Shown here one piece after another: positions 41,264 through 50,689 of a stretch of DNA of 55,790 nucleotides (position 1 is its first letter; each line of letters opens with the position of its first letter). Both the position numbers and the translations under genes were made by a program. The notes under the pieces were generated by a model, which ran no database searches, had not been told where the DNA came from, and saw nothing but the letters and a program-made list of their open reading frames with translations. Origin of the DNA: an uncultured Phycisphaerales bacterium (GTDB lineage: Bacteria; Planctomycetota; Phycisphaerae; Sedimentisphaerales; Anaerobacaceae); NCBI GenBank assembly GCA_903857265.1, contig CAIODZ010000064.1, positions 1-55,790 on the forward strand. The letters are read 5' to 3'.

Positions 41264-44155
41264 TCAATTCTTGGCCTCAAAGTGGCTCCAGGCATAAGAC
41301 CCTTTGTAATAAATGTAGTATTTGCCGTCGATTTTAGGAATGCCGGAGGTGAATACATACGTATTCGTGTAGTCAGTCCCGTTTATATTTAATCTGTCCA
41401 TGCCCCAGGAGTTTATGTAAGTGCCAAGCGAGGTTGCTTCCCAGCAGAACTCGCCCGCGCCCTCCTTGACGAAATCCGGCACTATGACTGTTCTTGTAGA
41501 ACATCCCGCGATGCAGGTGCAGCCGGTTGTTACATTTACTGTTATGCTAACCGCTGATGAGGTAGTTACGGCTCCTTCGTCATCTGTTGCTTTGGCAGTC
41601 AGAATATAGTTGCCGTCGGTCACATTATTCCAGGTATAGGAATAAGGCGCAGTTGTATCTGTCCCCAGTAATGTTGAACCCTGATAGAAATCGACCTTGC
41701 TAACGGTGCCATCGCTGTCAGATGCCGTTGCATTTATGGTAACGGTTGCGGGGGCGTTAAAATCGGCGCCGTTGGCCGGGGAGATTATCGAAACGCTCGG
41801 CATACTGTTTGTCAGCATAAGCGATAATTTCGCGAAATCGAGGAAGTTCACTATTTGGTCGGCAAACAGGTCAGCCGGTATTCCGGGGCCGGTTGCGAGC
41901 CAGTAGTCGGCCATCACGGCGAAATCGCCCAGGCCAATTGCCCCGTCGCAATCGAGGTCGTAAATATTGTTGGCAATGTAATTCTGGTCCTGCGCGTTTG
42001 CATCCACATTAACATAAATCATCCGGTTGGGCTCAAACGTGTAATGTTTCTTGCTCGGCGTTATCGTTCCTGACCAGTTGCTGTCCATCGAGAGCGCGTA
42101 GAAGCCGTTTATGTCGGTTGTGTACTGCCCCCCGCCGTTGTTGGCGGCAACCAGCACGCCTCCTATCGGCAGGTTACAGTCGTTCTTAATATAACCGGTG
42201 ATAAAAACCGGCGGCAGGATTGGCCCAGGCACTTGCCCGTGTATCAGCACGCCGTCGTCATAGACGGGAATGTACGGGGTCTCGGCGAACGTGCCGGTTA
42301 AGCCCTGATGTGACCAGTCGTTGTTCGTGTCCCATGCGGCAGCGGGAGCGTTATTCGGAAGAGCTATGCGAACCTGTGTTTCTCGTGCGGATTCTGATTG
42401 CCCGCCGGGAAAGATTACGCTTGGCGTGTAATCTACCGTGACATAGTAAATGTTATCTCTCAAATGCGTTGGACCGGAGACCGTCGCCGGCACCTCTGAA
42501 TAATTCTTCGTTACCGTTACATTATTTATAGTATAGCCCGCATTGAATGCTTCCGTCAGGTCGAAGAAGTACCGGTATGACAGCTTGTCGGCTGCGCGTG
42601 CAGGCCAGGCCGAGTGGTTGGTGAGGTCAACACTCCACTCCGTATAAACAGGACCCGAAGAGTTAATCTTGGCGTTGGCAAAGAACTCAGTGTATGGGTC
42701 CTGGTCTTTTGCGAAATCGCTCGTTCTGGGAAAACCGGAAATGGGAGTCCCGCCGTAGAGCGAGTACATTTTGGCCAGATCGCCGACAAGGGCCGCATCA
42801 TAATCGCAGGCCACCTCGTTCACTGTATAGTTGCTTCTGACGTCCTGATAGTTGTCGCCGCTGTCGGGGCCGCCGACCATCGCCCCTTGTAGTACGTGTC
42901 TGGTTTGGCTCGGGGTGTCTATGCTATTAGCCCATGAGCCGTGTGCGGTCCTGTGGTGCGGATTCTGAGGATAGTTGGCGCCAAAGCCGATAATGTAACT
43001 GCCAGCGCGAGGGTTGTCTCCGAGGATGTATTTAATCTGATTCTGGGCGAAATTTCTGTAGCCGGTTTTCTTTGCCGCATTACCATGGCTGTCGTCAGCC
43101 CAGACAAAAGCTATGAGAGACGCATTGGCAGCATATCGCAGTGAGCCCCAAGTGTCCAGCCAGGCGAGACCGCCTGGAGAGTATGTGATACCGCCCCCGG
43201 GCATCCAGTAGTCCAGGTTGCGTTCGATGGAGTTGATATAGATTTGCTTACCAGTGGCCCGCGCCAGCAGGATTTGCGCCATATAATGCATATCGTCCCA
43301 GGAATGTGTCCACTTGTAGCCCCAGTAGCCGGTTTGTCCTTCCATACCCCAATGAGTCGCACAGGACTCGGCCTTATTCAGATAGTTTGCATCGTTGGTG
43401 GCCAGGTAAAGCCATGCGGCAGCAGCCGACATCTCATCCCAATATCCGCTGTAGGAAGTATAAAATCCGTTGGCAGCCGTGTACCCGGAATCGCTTTGGG
43501 TGGTGTAGGCGAAGTCGAATAGCTGCTGGGCGTGGGTCAGACATAAGGAAGCATAGTCTGGGTCGGTCGGCTTGAAAACTATGGAGGCGGACGCAAGGGC
43601 CGCAGCCGTTCCGCCTACAACGCACGAGCCGGGCGATGAAAGGGTGACCTTGTACGATGGCCGGGTCATTACCTCTTCAATTACCTCAACCGGCCCCCAC
43701 CATGCGTGGTCGCCGCTTCCGGAACCGACCTGATAATAGAACTCATTGGTAGCGGTGTGGCATTTGATGAAGTAATCGGTGCCCCACCTGATGTCGTCGA
43801 GAATTTTATCCAGTTGGCCCGCGTTGGCGAAGGCGCTTCTATATTCGTAAACTCCCCAGCTCAGTGTTGCCACCGCTGAAGCCATGGGCAGGCCAAACTT
43901 AACGTTGTCGCCGGCATCCAGATAGCCGCCGGTCAAATTCTGCCCGACGTCAGCCCCATCGTTCAGGCATGAGTCGGCCCGCCATATAACCGGGTTATCA
44001 GCCGGCAGGGGGCCGCAGCGCTGTTGCGTGTAGAAGTAAATCGACTTCTGAAGCGCCTCGCCGTAATTATAATCAGCGCCCGCTGTTTGGCTTAGAAATA
44101 ACACCATCGCCATAATAGCGATTGGGGTGGATTTTAGACGCGTTTTACTTTTCAT
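41264..44155 (-). CDS. Secreted modular GH9 endoglucanase with CBM3, dockerin and Ig-like domains
   Basis: 963 residues. Signal peptide 1-27 (IAIMAMVLFLSQTAGA). GH9 catalytic domain about 28-470: YNYGEALQKSIYFYTQQRCG, LDAGDNVKFGLP with D80/D83 (base), PHHRTAHGS (His of the active site), VNEVACDYDAALVG (acid Glu). CBM3c-like module about 480-640 (YTEWSVDLTNHSAWPAR, LSYRYFFDLTEA). A carboxypeptidase-regulatory-like fold (GYIKNDCNLPIGGVLVAANN). Dockerin-like segment DLDCDGAIGLGDFAVMADYWL. One Ig-like module (SVSIISPANGADFNAPATVT). The last ~90 residues, Cys-containing, have no clear family. Cellulose or beta-glucan degradation at the cell surface. Confidence 0.93.
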   Translation of the reverse strand: MKSKTRLKSTPIAIMAMVLFLSQTAGADYNYGEALQKSIYFYTQQRCGPLPADNPVIWRADSCLNDGADVGQNLTGGYLDAGDNVKFGLPMASAVATLSWGVYEYRSAFANAGQLDKILDDIRWGTDYFIKCHTATNEFYYQVGSGSGDHAWWGPVEVIEEVMTRPSYKVTLSSPGSCVVGGTAAALASASIVFKPTDPDYASLCLTHAQQLFDFAYTTQSDSGYTAANGFYTSYSGYWDEMSAAAAWLYLATNDANYLNKAESCATHWGMEGQTGYWGYKWTHSWDDMHYMAQILLARATGKQIYINSIERNLDYWMPGGGITYSPGGLAWLDTWGSLRYAANASLIAFVWADDSHGNAAKKTGYRNFAQNQIKYILGDNPRAGSYIIGFGANYPQNPHHRTAHGSWANSIDTPSQTRHVLQGAMVGGPDSGDNYQDVRSNYTVNEVACDYDAALVGDLAKMYSLYGGTPISGFPRTSDFAKDQDPYTEFFANAKINSSGPVYTEWSVDLTNHSAWPARAADKLSYRYFFDLTEAFNAGYTINNVTVTKNYSEVPATVSGPTHLRDNIYYVTVDYTPSVIFPGGQSESARETQVRIALPNNAPAAAWDTNNDWSHQGLTGTFAETPYIPVYDDGVLIHGQVPGPILPPVFITGYIKNDCNLPIGGVLVAANNGGGQYTTDINGFYALSMDSNWSGTITPSKKHYTFEPNRMIYVNVDANAQDQNYIANNIYDLDCDGAIGLGDFAVMADYWLATGPGIPADLFADQIVNFLDFAKLSLMLTNSMPSVSIISPANGADFNAPATVTINATASDSDGTVSKVDFYQGSTLLGTDTTAPYSYTWNNVTDGNYILTAKATDDEGAVTTSSAVSITVNVTTGCTCIAGCSTRTVIVPDFVKEGAGEFCWEATSLGTYINSWGMDRLNINGTDYTNTYVFTSGIPKIDGKYYIYYKGSYAWSHFEAKN

Positions 44156-44225
44156 ACGCTTCTCCTTCTTTGCCTTCGCCTCTCAGCGGTTTGACTCGGC
44201 TCACCGGGGCTCAAAGGCATTTTTG

Positions 44226-44254
44226 ATTATACCATTTTGCCGGTGATGGCCGAA
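44226..44254 (-). promoter_or_regulatory. Candidate promoter of the GH9 gene
   Basis: Minus strand TTCGGC, 17-bp spacer, TATAAT. Good -10, poor -35. Confidence 0.35.
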
Positions 44255-44375
44255 GAAAAATCAGGTAAAATCCCTTCGGGTCAGCTTAAAATATGGTAGA
44301 ATAGTCCCCGGTCATTAAATCGAACCCGGGAAGGAGTGTCTGGCTCGGGAATAGAGGAAATAAAGGGCTTATCCT

Positions 44376-45386
44376 ATGAAAACACAATGTCCTAATTGCA
44401 AATCAAAGTTCAATGTCAATGAGACAAACGTCGGCAAACAGGCGAAATGCCCCAAATGCACCAAGCCCTTTACCATTGAGCCATTCATAGAAACGCCCGT
44501 TTCACCCGCGAAGCAAGGCGAGCCGGCAGCCGTAGAGCAGCCAGTAAAGAGTCCCGAGCCCGTCGCGCCTCCCGTGAAAATCGCAGCCCCGCCTGTAAAA
44601 AGTCCGCCTTTGGCGAGACCTCGCCCTTTGGCGGGTCCCGAACCAATAGCGCCCCAGGTAAAAAGCCCTGTCCCCATAGTCCCTCCCTCAATAAGTGCTC
44701 AGCCAACAAAGCAAGAGCAGCCCGAACCCAAAGCGGCATCAAAATCCGCCTCTGGCGATACCTCGCCACGAAGTGGCGGGACAACGTTATCGAAAACGGT
44801 GTTTGTGTATTGCTGGATGGCTGTGCGGATTATCGCGGGAATTTTGGGCGCGTTAGGCCTTATTCTGGCGGTACAAAAAGGGACCAACTCAACTTTGATT
44901 GCGATTTTTGCGGCTGCGGATGTTTTCCTTGTATGCAGCGTGGCAATCGAGCTTATGCTGTTTTACAAGATGTGGGCGGCCATTAAGGACAGCCAGCCGG
45001 CCATCTCGCCCGGCAAGGCAGTCGGGTTTTTATTCATCCCGGTCTTCAATATTTACTGGGCATTGTTAATGCTCCCAGGATTCACGGAGGACTACAACTC
45101 ATTTATCATTCGGCGTTCAATAAGAGCCGAAAGGTTGCCGATGACACTGTTTCTGATATACGCGGTTTTGTTTATGGCGGCCGCGATGTTTGTGACGATT
45201 CCTATGATATGCGTATTTCCATTCACTGGGCGTATAAGCAGGGCTTTTGATGGCTACTCTTTTGCCTCATGGGTGCTCGTCTTTTTTGCGTCCGCCGCAG
45301 GCGTTGGCCATTTCATTACATATATATTGGTCGCAATGAAAACCTGTAACGCAGTAAATGCCTTATCTGGAAAACAGGGCGGATGA
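44376..45386 (+). CDS. MJ0042-type zinc-ribbon membrane protein
   Basis: 336 residues. Zinc ribbon at 1-32 with CPNC and CPKC (KTQCPNCKSKFNVNE ... AKCPKCTKPF). A Pro/Lys-rich linker 40-135. A C-terminal domain of about five membrane helices (FVYCWMAVRIIAGILGALGLIL, LIAIFAAADVFLVCSVAIELM and others; quoted in short parts) including the FNIYWALLMLPGFTEDYN segment found in planctomycete zinc-ribbon membrane families. Function unknown. Confidence 0.78.
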   Translation: MKTQCPNCKSKFNVNETNVGKQAKCPKCTKPFTIEPFIETPVSPAKQGEPAAVEQPVKSPEPVAPPVKIAAPPVKSPPLARPRPLAGPEPIAPQVKSPVPIVPPSISAQPTKQEQPEPKAASKSASGDTSPRSGGTTLSKTVFVYCWMAVRIIAGILGALGLILAVQKGTNSTLIAIFAAADVFLVCSVAIELMLFYKMWAAIKDSQPAISPGKAVGFLFIPVFNIYWALLMLPGFTEDYNSFIIRRSIRAERLPMTLFLIYAVLFMAAAMFVTIPMICVFPFTGRISRAFDGYSFASWVLVFFASAAGVGHFITYILVAMKTCNAVNALSGKQGG

Positions 45387-45476
45387 GGTATAAATCCGCA
45401 ATTTTACGAGTTTATTTTTGAGCAGGAGAGGAGTTGAAAAGGAGACCACAGGTTCACGCTTCATTGGTTATACGCC

Positions 45477-47387
45477 TTATCTTGCCAAGTTGCCCATGTT
45501 TACTGAGCAGGGGTCGCTAACCAGTATTTTGTTATTGCGAGTAGCACTGAAAACATAATTACCCATAACAACATCTGTTGGGCCAGTTACAGATAATGCG
45601 GCACTGGTAGCTACCGGAGTCGGGTCTGTTGATATAATGGCATTCCTATTCACTATACAATTGGCACCGGTTACATTTATAATCGCCAAACTTCCCGCAT
45701 TGACGCAGCTATTATTGGCTATAACGCAGTTTGCCGAAGGACAACTAATGCTTGGGAGGCTCCACGTATCGCCGCCATCGACACGCTCTGTGAAATTGCT
45801 GTTAGTAACCGTCGTCTCAGGCGAATTATAAATATCGATGCCATATCCATTACTCGCATAATTCATCACTTTACAATTATTTACGGAGCCGTTGGCGCAG
45901 GTGTTAAAAAGAATACCATTCGCCCCATCATCAAATATGTAAATATTGACAGCGTCTATTGTGATATATGGAGCATTGCCCGCATTTATAGCTGGCCCTT
46001 TAACACCTTGTATGATTGCATTGCTTACAATGATATGTGGGCCGCTGATTCCTATGCCCTGTGCTCCATATCCTGTAACAGCAATCACAGAATTTATATT
46101 TATCCCCTGCAGGTTATTATTAAGGCAATTCGAGAGGGATATACCTTGAGCTATAGTTCCAACTATAGTTCCAGTAGTATCACCCCTTATATTAGATATG
46201 TTAATGTTGTTATAACCACAATAATCAGAATTTAACCCATAAATACCATAAGCGCCACCAATTATATTAAGGTTACTAAGTAAATTGCCTGTATTTTCTG
46301 CATTATATATACTCAAGACATTGTTGAAGAAGCGACAATTACTAACGATAGAGTTATCGCTGCCGTGAAAATGGATTGCCCCTTTGTAACTTCCGCCTTC
46401 AAAGTAACAATTCGTGATGGATAAATTATTGGAATCCACAGAACCATACTTATAGCCAAGAACACCTATCATCACACAGTTATAGACATTAACATTTTCG
46501 ACTTTGGGTCTTTGGCAGCCCAAAAACTCAATGCTATTTTGCCAGTTGTCAAAATTGCCCACTGTGTTGTTGGCGGCGTTACCGTTTATTGTCAGATTTT
46601 TAACGGTTACATCATTTGCACTCATAACTCGAATTGCGGAAAACGATGTGAATATCCGAGCGTTTTGACTAATCAGGTAAGTTTTGGCGTTACTGTGTAG
46701 GGAATCAATTCCATCGCCAATATTGCTTACCGTCAGTGTTGTAGAGTTTGGTATATCCGTTATTTTAACCGTAACTCCCTCGTCGTATCCCGTAGTGGTA
46801 TCGTCAACAATTGTGCAGTGTTGCCCGATAATAAAACCGGCAGTAGAAGCAACAGATACAGATGTAGCCGTGTAAAGAAAATCAGCGGTAAGAGATGATT
46901 GGATTTTCGGACTCACTGTTAAAATGGTATTTGGCCCACTACCCTCAATCACTAAGCCGTTCTGTGCAGAAGTTATAAGGCAAACAGAGTTTATGTCGTA
47001 ATTTCCTTCTGATAATTTCAAGTGACTGAAGCCAGAATTGATAGCAGCCTGTATCTGAACCTGGTCATTAACACCATTGCAAACATACTCAGCGCTATTG
47101 CTGTCCCCCATCTGGGAAGAGCTGGCCAGGATTAAAACCATATTCGCATCTGTGCGATTGCCGGTCAGCCATTGATTTGCCAGAATAACAAAATCCTCGA
47201 AGTCAACAAAGCAATTGCCGTTTAAATCTGCCGTAGGGCACGCCGCCAAACATGGTAAAGAACTTATGCCAAGGACAACAGCCAGAATCGCAATTAATCT
47301 TTTCGTTTTTCTTTCCTCACGAAGCCCCAAAAACAACAAAATATACTTTATTATATGCTTTACAGCCGGAAAGTCAAGGCAATACAT
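45477..47387 (-). CDS. Secreted dockerin + parallel beta-helix protein
   Basis: Up to 636 residues. After the signal (RLIAILAVVLGISSLPCLA) comes an N-terminal dockerin-like segment ADLNGNCFVDFEDFVILANQWL, then a right-handed beta-helix of the pectate-lyase/NosD kind with many short N-x-x-I-x-N-C rungs (VTVKNLTINGNAANN, NSIVSNCRFFNNVLSIYN). The frame's first ATG is 47387, but it precedes the signal by ~27 unnatural residues; a GAGGAA and a Met-like position at 47306 point to a true start at an ACG codon (see findings). Polysaccharide binding or cleavage is probable, no catalytic residue identified. Confidence 0.8.
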   Translation of the reverse strand: MYCLDFPAVKHIIKYILLFLGLREERKTKRLIAILAVVLGISSLPCLAACPTADLNGNCFVDFEDFVILANQWLTGNRTDANMVLILASSSQMGDSNSAEYVCNGVNDQVQIQAAINSGFSHLKLSEGNYDINSVCLITSAQNGLVIEGSGPNTILTVSPKIQSSLTADFLYTATSVSVASTAGFIIGQHCTIVDDTTTGYDEGVTVKITDIPNSTTLTVSNIGDGIDSLHSNAKTYLISQNARIFTSFSAIRVMSANDVTVKNLTINGNAANNTVGNFDNWQNSIEFLGCQRPKVENVNVYNCVMIGVLGYKYGSVDSNNLSITNCYFEGGSYKGAIHFHGSDNSIVSNCRFFNNVLSIYNAENTGNLLSNLNIIGGAYGIYGLNSDYCGYNNINISNIRGDTTGTIVGTIAQGISLSNCLNNNLQGININSVIAVTGYGAQGIGISGPHIIVSNAIIQGVKGPAINAGNAPYITIDAVNIYIFDDGANGILFNTCANGSVNNCKVMNYASNGYGIDIYNSPETTVTNSNFTERVDGGDTWSLPSISCPSANCVIANNSCVNAGSLAIINVTGANCIVNRNAIISTDPTPVATSAALSVTGPTDVVMGNYVFSATRNNKILVSDPCSVNMGNLAR

Positions 47388-47485
47388 TGCCTTTTAACCC
47401 ATTTTCCGCAGCAACAAAAGATAAACCTGCTGGCTTGGATAGTAACCGCATAAAATAAGATATTTGCATAGACAGCCATAGACAC

Positions 47486-47523
47486 AAAAACGGCCAAGAC
47501 GCAATAATGCTGTCTTGACCGTT
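47486..47523 (-). terminator. Intrinsic terminator of the ferredoxin-tRNA-Glu unit
   Basis: Minus strand AACGGTCAAGAC, 11-base loop, GTCTTGGCCGTT, then TTT. 12-bp stem with one G-T pair, 8 bases after the tRNA. Confidence 0.85.
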
Positions 47524-47530
47524 AATCAAA

Positions 47531-47605
47531 TAGCCCCAAGGGGATTTGAACCCCTGTCGCCGGGTTGAAAACCCGGTGTCCTGGACCGGCCTAGACGATG
47601 GGGCC
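47531..47605 (-). tRNA. tRNA-Glu (TTC)
   Basis: 75 nt. Anticodon stem CCGGG/CCCGG, loop TTTTCAA (TTC); T arm AGGGG-TTCAAAT-CCCCT; D arm GTCT...AGGA as in other tRNA-Glu. Acceptor GGCCCCA/TGGGGCT with a G-T first pair; discriminator A, CCA not encoded. Confidence 0.96.
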
Positions 47606-47615
47606 AACCGCATGC

Positions 47616-47789
47616 TTACTGCATACTGATTGCCTGTTCCGGGCAGGCATCGACGCATACGCCGCAATCGATGCAGGCCTCCGGGTTTACCTTTGCTTTT
47701 CCGTCTTCCATCGAGATTGCCTCACTGGGGCATTCCTCGACGCAGGATTCGCAACCAGTGCATTTTTCTTTGTCAACTTGTGCCGGCAT
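47616..47789 (-). CDS. 2[4Fe-4S] ferredoxin
   Basis: 57 residues with two CxxCxxCxxxC(P) sets: C10, C13, C16, C20 and C39, C42, C45, C49. Start ATG 47789 (MPAQVDKEKCTGC) follows AAGGG seven bases upstream. Clostridial-type low-potential electron carrier. Its stop is 10 bases before tRNA-Glu, so both are almost certainly in one transcript. Confidence 0.95.
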   Translation of the reverse strand: MPAQVDKEKCTGCESCVEECPSEAISMEDGKAKVNPEACIDCGVCVDACPEQAISMQ

Positions 47790-47943
47790 TTCAATACCCT
47801 TTCCAAAAAAACACCCCAAAATGTGACTATCAAAAAAGTATATACGAATGCGATGGTCGAAATGTTACAAAATTGGTCTCGCAATACAAAGCAAATTCTT
47901 TGAAATTTTACAGGATTTTAGAAGGGGATGGGGCAATCAGCCA

Positions 47944-50445
47944 CTATTGGTTGGAAGGTAAAGCAAAAATATCGTTGCTGTCGGCGTTGGAGTCCCTTTT
48001 TAACAGGTCAGAGAGGGGTTCTTGTTTAGTGTTTTCCTTGGGCAATGCTGTTTTGGCGCCAAAGGCGATAGCCATATTGCGAACGAAATCCCTGTCATCA
48101 TACTGGGCGATATGGTCGAGGACCTTTGTGAAGTTGTAGCCCTGTTGTTTTTGTGCCAATAGCCAGACGGCCGTCATACGCGCGGGCCAGTGCTGGTCGT
48201 TTAGTCCCGCAGCGACCGCGTTGGTCAGTTTGTAGTCCAGAGGCAGTTCTGCAATCGCAGCCATACTGTGAGTTCGGACCACCCAGTCGCTGTCGGTCAA
48301 GCACTGGGTCAGCGCTGATTCAAGCATTGTGTTAATCCAGTCGGTGGATATGAATTTGTAAGATGCCTGCCTGCCCCCAGCGAGGTTGAAGGGGCTGTTT
48401 GCCATTTCCCGGCTTTCCATCAGTAACCCAGCGAAGAGCTGTGCAGCTTTGATTTTTGGGCTTTGCTTGTCCTGCGCAAGCGAATTGAAGCGGTTTTGCA
48501 GGTAATCCTGGGTGATTTCTGTTCGCGGGCGTTCGATATTGACCGTCGCGGGCATTATGCCGGGTATTGCGCTTATCATATTACCGTTGGGAGTTGTAAC
48601 CGGGTCTAAGTAGGCGGTGAATCGGATGTTCAGCGAGGCCTGTGGGTGGTTTAAAAGCAGTTGTTTTAGCGGCCCGGCATAGAGTCGGACGGGGACAGTA
48701 ACGCTGCGCCCCGGTTCGATGGGCTGCGATGGTCTTGTTGTAGTAAGCACGATTTTTTCGTATCGCCTGATGATGTCGCCGGTAACATTGGCGTCTATTA
48801 ATATGCGGCCTTTGCAAAGCCCGTCTTCGGAGATAACAACCGGCTCATACCAGTTGTTTGTGATGGTTATCACACCCGCGAAGTCGCTGCCGTAGACGAA
48901 CCTGTTGCCGCGGATATTAAGCTGGAACGACAGCATCCTGTCGGGGCTTAGGAATTCAGGTATAATCTGCTCACCGACGGATTGTTTAAATGCCACTGTT
49001 ATTAGGTTTGTGTCGTATATTGGGATATAGTCCGATTTTTGCTCGTCGAGCAGCATAAGGGCCTGCTCAGCCACGATTGAGCCGGGGTCTTTGTCGATTG
49101 CAGCCCGCATTGAATCGACCGCTGATTGTTTCTGCCCTTTTGCGAGATCGAACCTGGCTTTTGCAAAGTCGGCGAACTGTGTCTGCGGGAAGTTTTCAAA
49201 GAGCGGTTTAGCGGTGTCGAGCTGGTTACTATCGACCATGGCGCAGGCAAGCAGGCCGGCAGTGACAGGCGAATTCGGCTCGGCGGCGTACGCCTTGTTG
49301 GCATAGTCAACGGCTTTTTCTGTGTTTTTTCGAATGAAGCAGTAGAACCAGGCAAGCGATTTATAGTCAACTGATTCCACGGGGGCCTGTATTGCTTTCT
49401 GTTCGGCTGTTTCGATGATTCGGCCGGCTGTTTCAGTGTTGCCTGTCTTTGCGGCGGCCTTGGCGGCGATGACTTCTATTTGAAGGTTGAACCGACCCTG
49501 TTTACGGAATTGCTCGGCTAACTGCAGGCATTTTGGCAGGCCTCGCGGGGCATTATAGCAGCATGTCATCCAGTCAATGTAAATGGCGGTGGGGACGTCC
49601 TGGCCGGGATACAAGAACTGGAACAAATCGGCACAATACTGATAATTGCCGACGGCCGTGTCATAAAGCTGTATTTTTTGGGAATATTGCGCAAGAGTGA
49701 TGGCGGCTCCGAGGTCGAGCGGGTTTTTCCGAAGTTTAAGACGAAGGTATTCAAGATTCGATACGGGGTTTATCTGGTCGGGCGCCAGCTCAACGAGCTT
49801 CTCAAAGGCAAGCTGATTGTATTTGTTCCAGTTGTAGGCCGTAGCCATTGCCTTGAAGGCGTCTGTGTTGTCGGCCTTCTCGACAAACAAAAGACCCAGC
49901 GCCGTGGCAAGTTCGGAACAGACGGAAAGGTTTGACTTGCCTATGTCCTGAATCATTCGCCTAAGCAGTATTTCTCGCTGCCCGCGGGAATCGAGCTGGT
50001 TAAGCAGGTATTTGGCGGCGTTTGTAGCGACCAATGAATCGGCGTTTTTATCGGTGTATTTGATGAGGGTGTCATACAGCATTTGTAAATGGTGTTGTGG
50101 GCCGGGCCGAGACAGTATTTCAAGCATATCGGCTGTGGCGAAACCGGCGCTGGAGTCCATCTCCATCGCGGCATTAAGCAGCGCAACGGCCTGCTCCGCC
50201 TGGGAATCGGTCATGTTATCTCTGTGCGATATCTCGTAGGCCATTTCGTAAAACAACTGGCTGACCGAAGGCGAGAAGAGTTTTTCAGGCATCGGCGTAT
50301 ACAGCATTTTCTCCGTTCTTGGGCGCATTCTTCGAGTGGGCGCATTGGGTTCGGGATTGTTCGGCTCTATGGCTGATACAGAGCCGGACAACGCCAGAAC
50401 TACTGTCAAAATCGCCGCAATCCTTCTAATGCCAGATGTTCGCAT
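47944..50445 (-). CDS. Secreted TPR/HEAT-repeat protein
   Basis: 833 residues. Sec signal 1-26 (IAAILTVVLALSGSVSA). Residues ~90-500 are alpha-helical TPR-like (AAITLAQYSQKIQLYDTAVGNYQYC, AVDYANKAYAAEPNSPVTAGLLACAM, KARFDLAKGQKQSAVDSMRAAIDKDP). Residues ~520-640 form a beta-rich domain (FAGVITITNNWYEPVVI). The C-terminal ~120 residues contain HEAT-like helices (DSDWVVRTHSMAAIAELP, DQHWPARMTAVWLLA). Likely periplasmic or surface scaffold. Common in planctomycetes as hypothetical proteins. Function unknown. Confidence 0.8.
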   Translation of the reverse strand: MRTSGIRRIAAILTVVLALSGSVSAIEPNNPEPNAPTRRMRPRTEKMLYTPMPEKLFSPSVSQLFYEMAYEISHRDNMTDSQAEQAVALLNAAMEMDSSAGFATADMLEILSRPGPQHHLQMLYDTLIKYTDKNADSLVATNAAKYLLNQLDSRGQREILLRRMIQDIGKSNLSVCSELATALGLLFVEKADNTDAFKAMATAYNWNKYNQLAFEKLVELAPDQINPVSNLEYLRLKLRKNPLDLGAAITLAQYSQKIQLYDTAVGNYQYCADLFQFLYPGQDVPTAIYIDWMTCCYNAPRGLPKCLQLAEQFRKQGRFNLQIEVIAAKAAAKTGNTETAGRIIETAEQKAIQAPVESVDYKSLAWFYCFIRKNTEKAVDYANKAYAAEPNSPVTAGLLACAMVDSNQLDTAKPLFENFPQTQFADFAKARFDLAKGQKQSAVDSMRAAIDKDPGSIVAEQALMLLDEQKSDYIPIYDTNLITVAFKQSVGEQIIPEFLSPDRMLSFQLNIRGNRFVYGSDFAGVITITNNWYEPVVISEDGLCKGRILIDANVTGDIIRRYEKIVLTTTRPSQPIEPGRSVTVPVRLYAGPLKQLLLNHPQASLNIRFTAYLDPVTTPNGNMISAIPGIMPATVNIERPRTEITQDYLQNRFNSLAQDKQSPKIKAAQLFAGLLMESREMANSPFNLAGGRQASYKFISTDWINTMLESALTQCLTDSDWVVRTHSMAAIAELPLDYKLTNAVAAGLNDQHWPARMTAVWLLAQKQQGYNFTKVLDHIAQYDDRDFVRNMAIAFGAKTALPKENTKQEPLSDLLKRDSNADSNDIFALPSNQ

Positions 50446-50689
50446 CTACAATCCACACATAAACATAGATATCACTCGTTAAATACTTCGGGTAATTCGG
50501 CTTATCGCTTTAGGTGTTATGTTTTGGCCCTGAATTCAGTATTTTGAGGCATATACGGGTTGAATGCCGGGGTAGTGCGGTTCTTAAAGTTATTATTCAA
50601 TTATTTATGGGGCTTCAGTGCGTCAGTTTGCCGATGTTGAGTTGAAGACCTTTTTTAAGTAATTTGCAATTGGAGTATAATTCGTCCCT

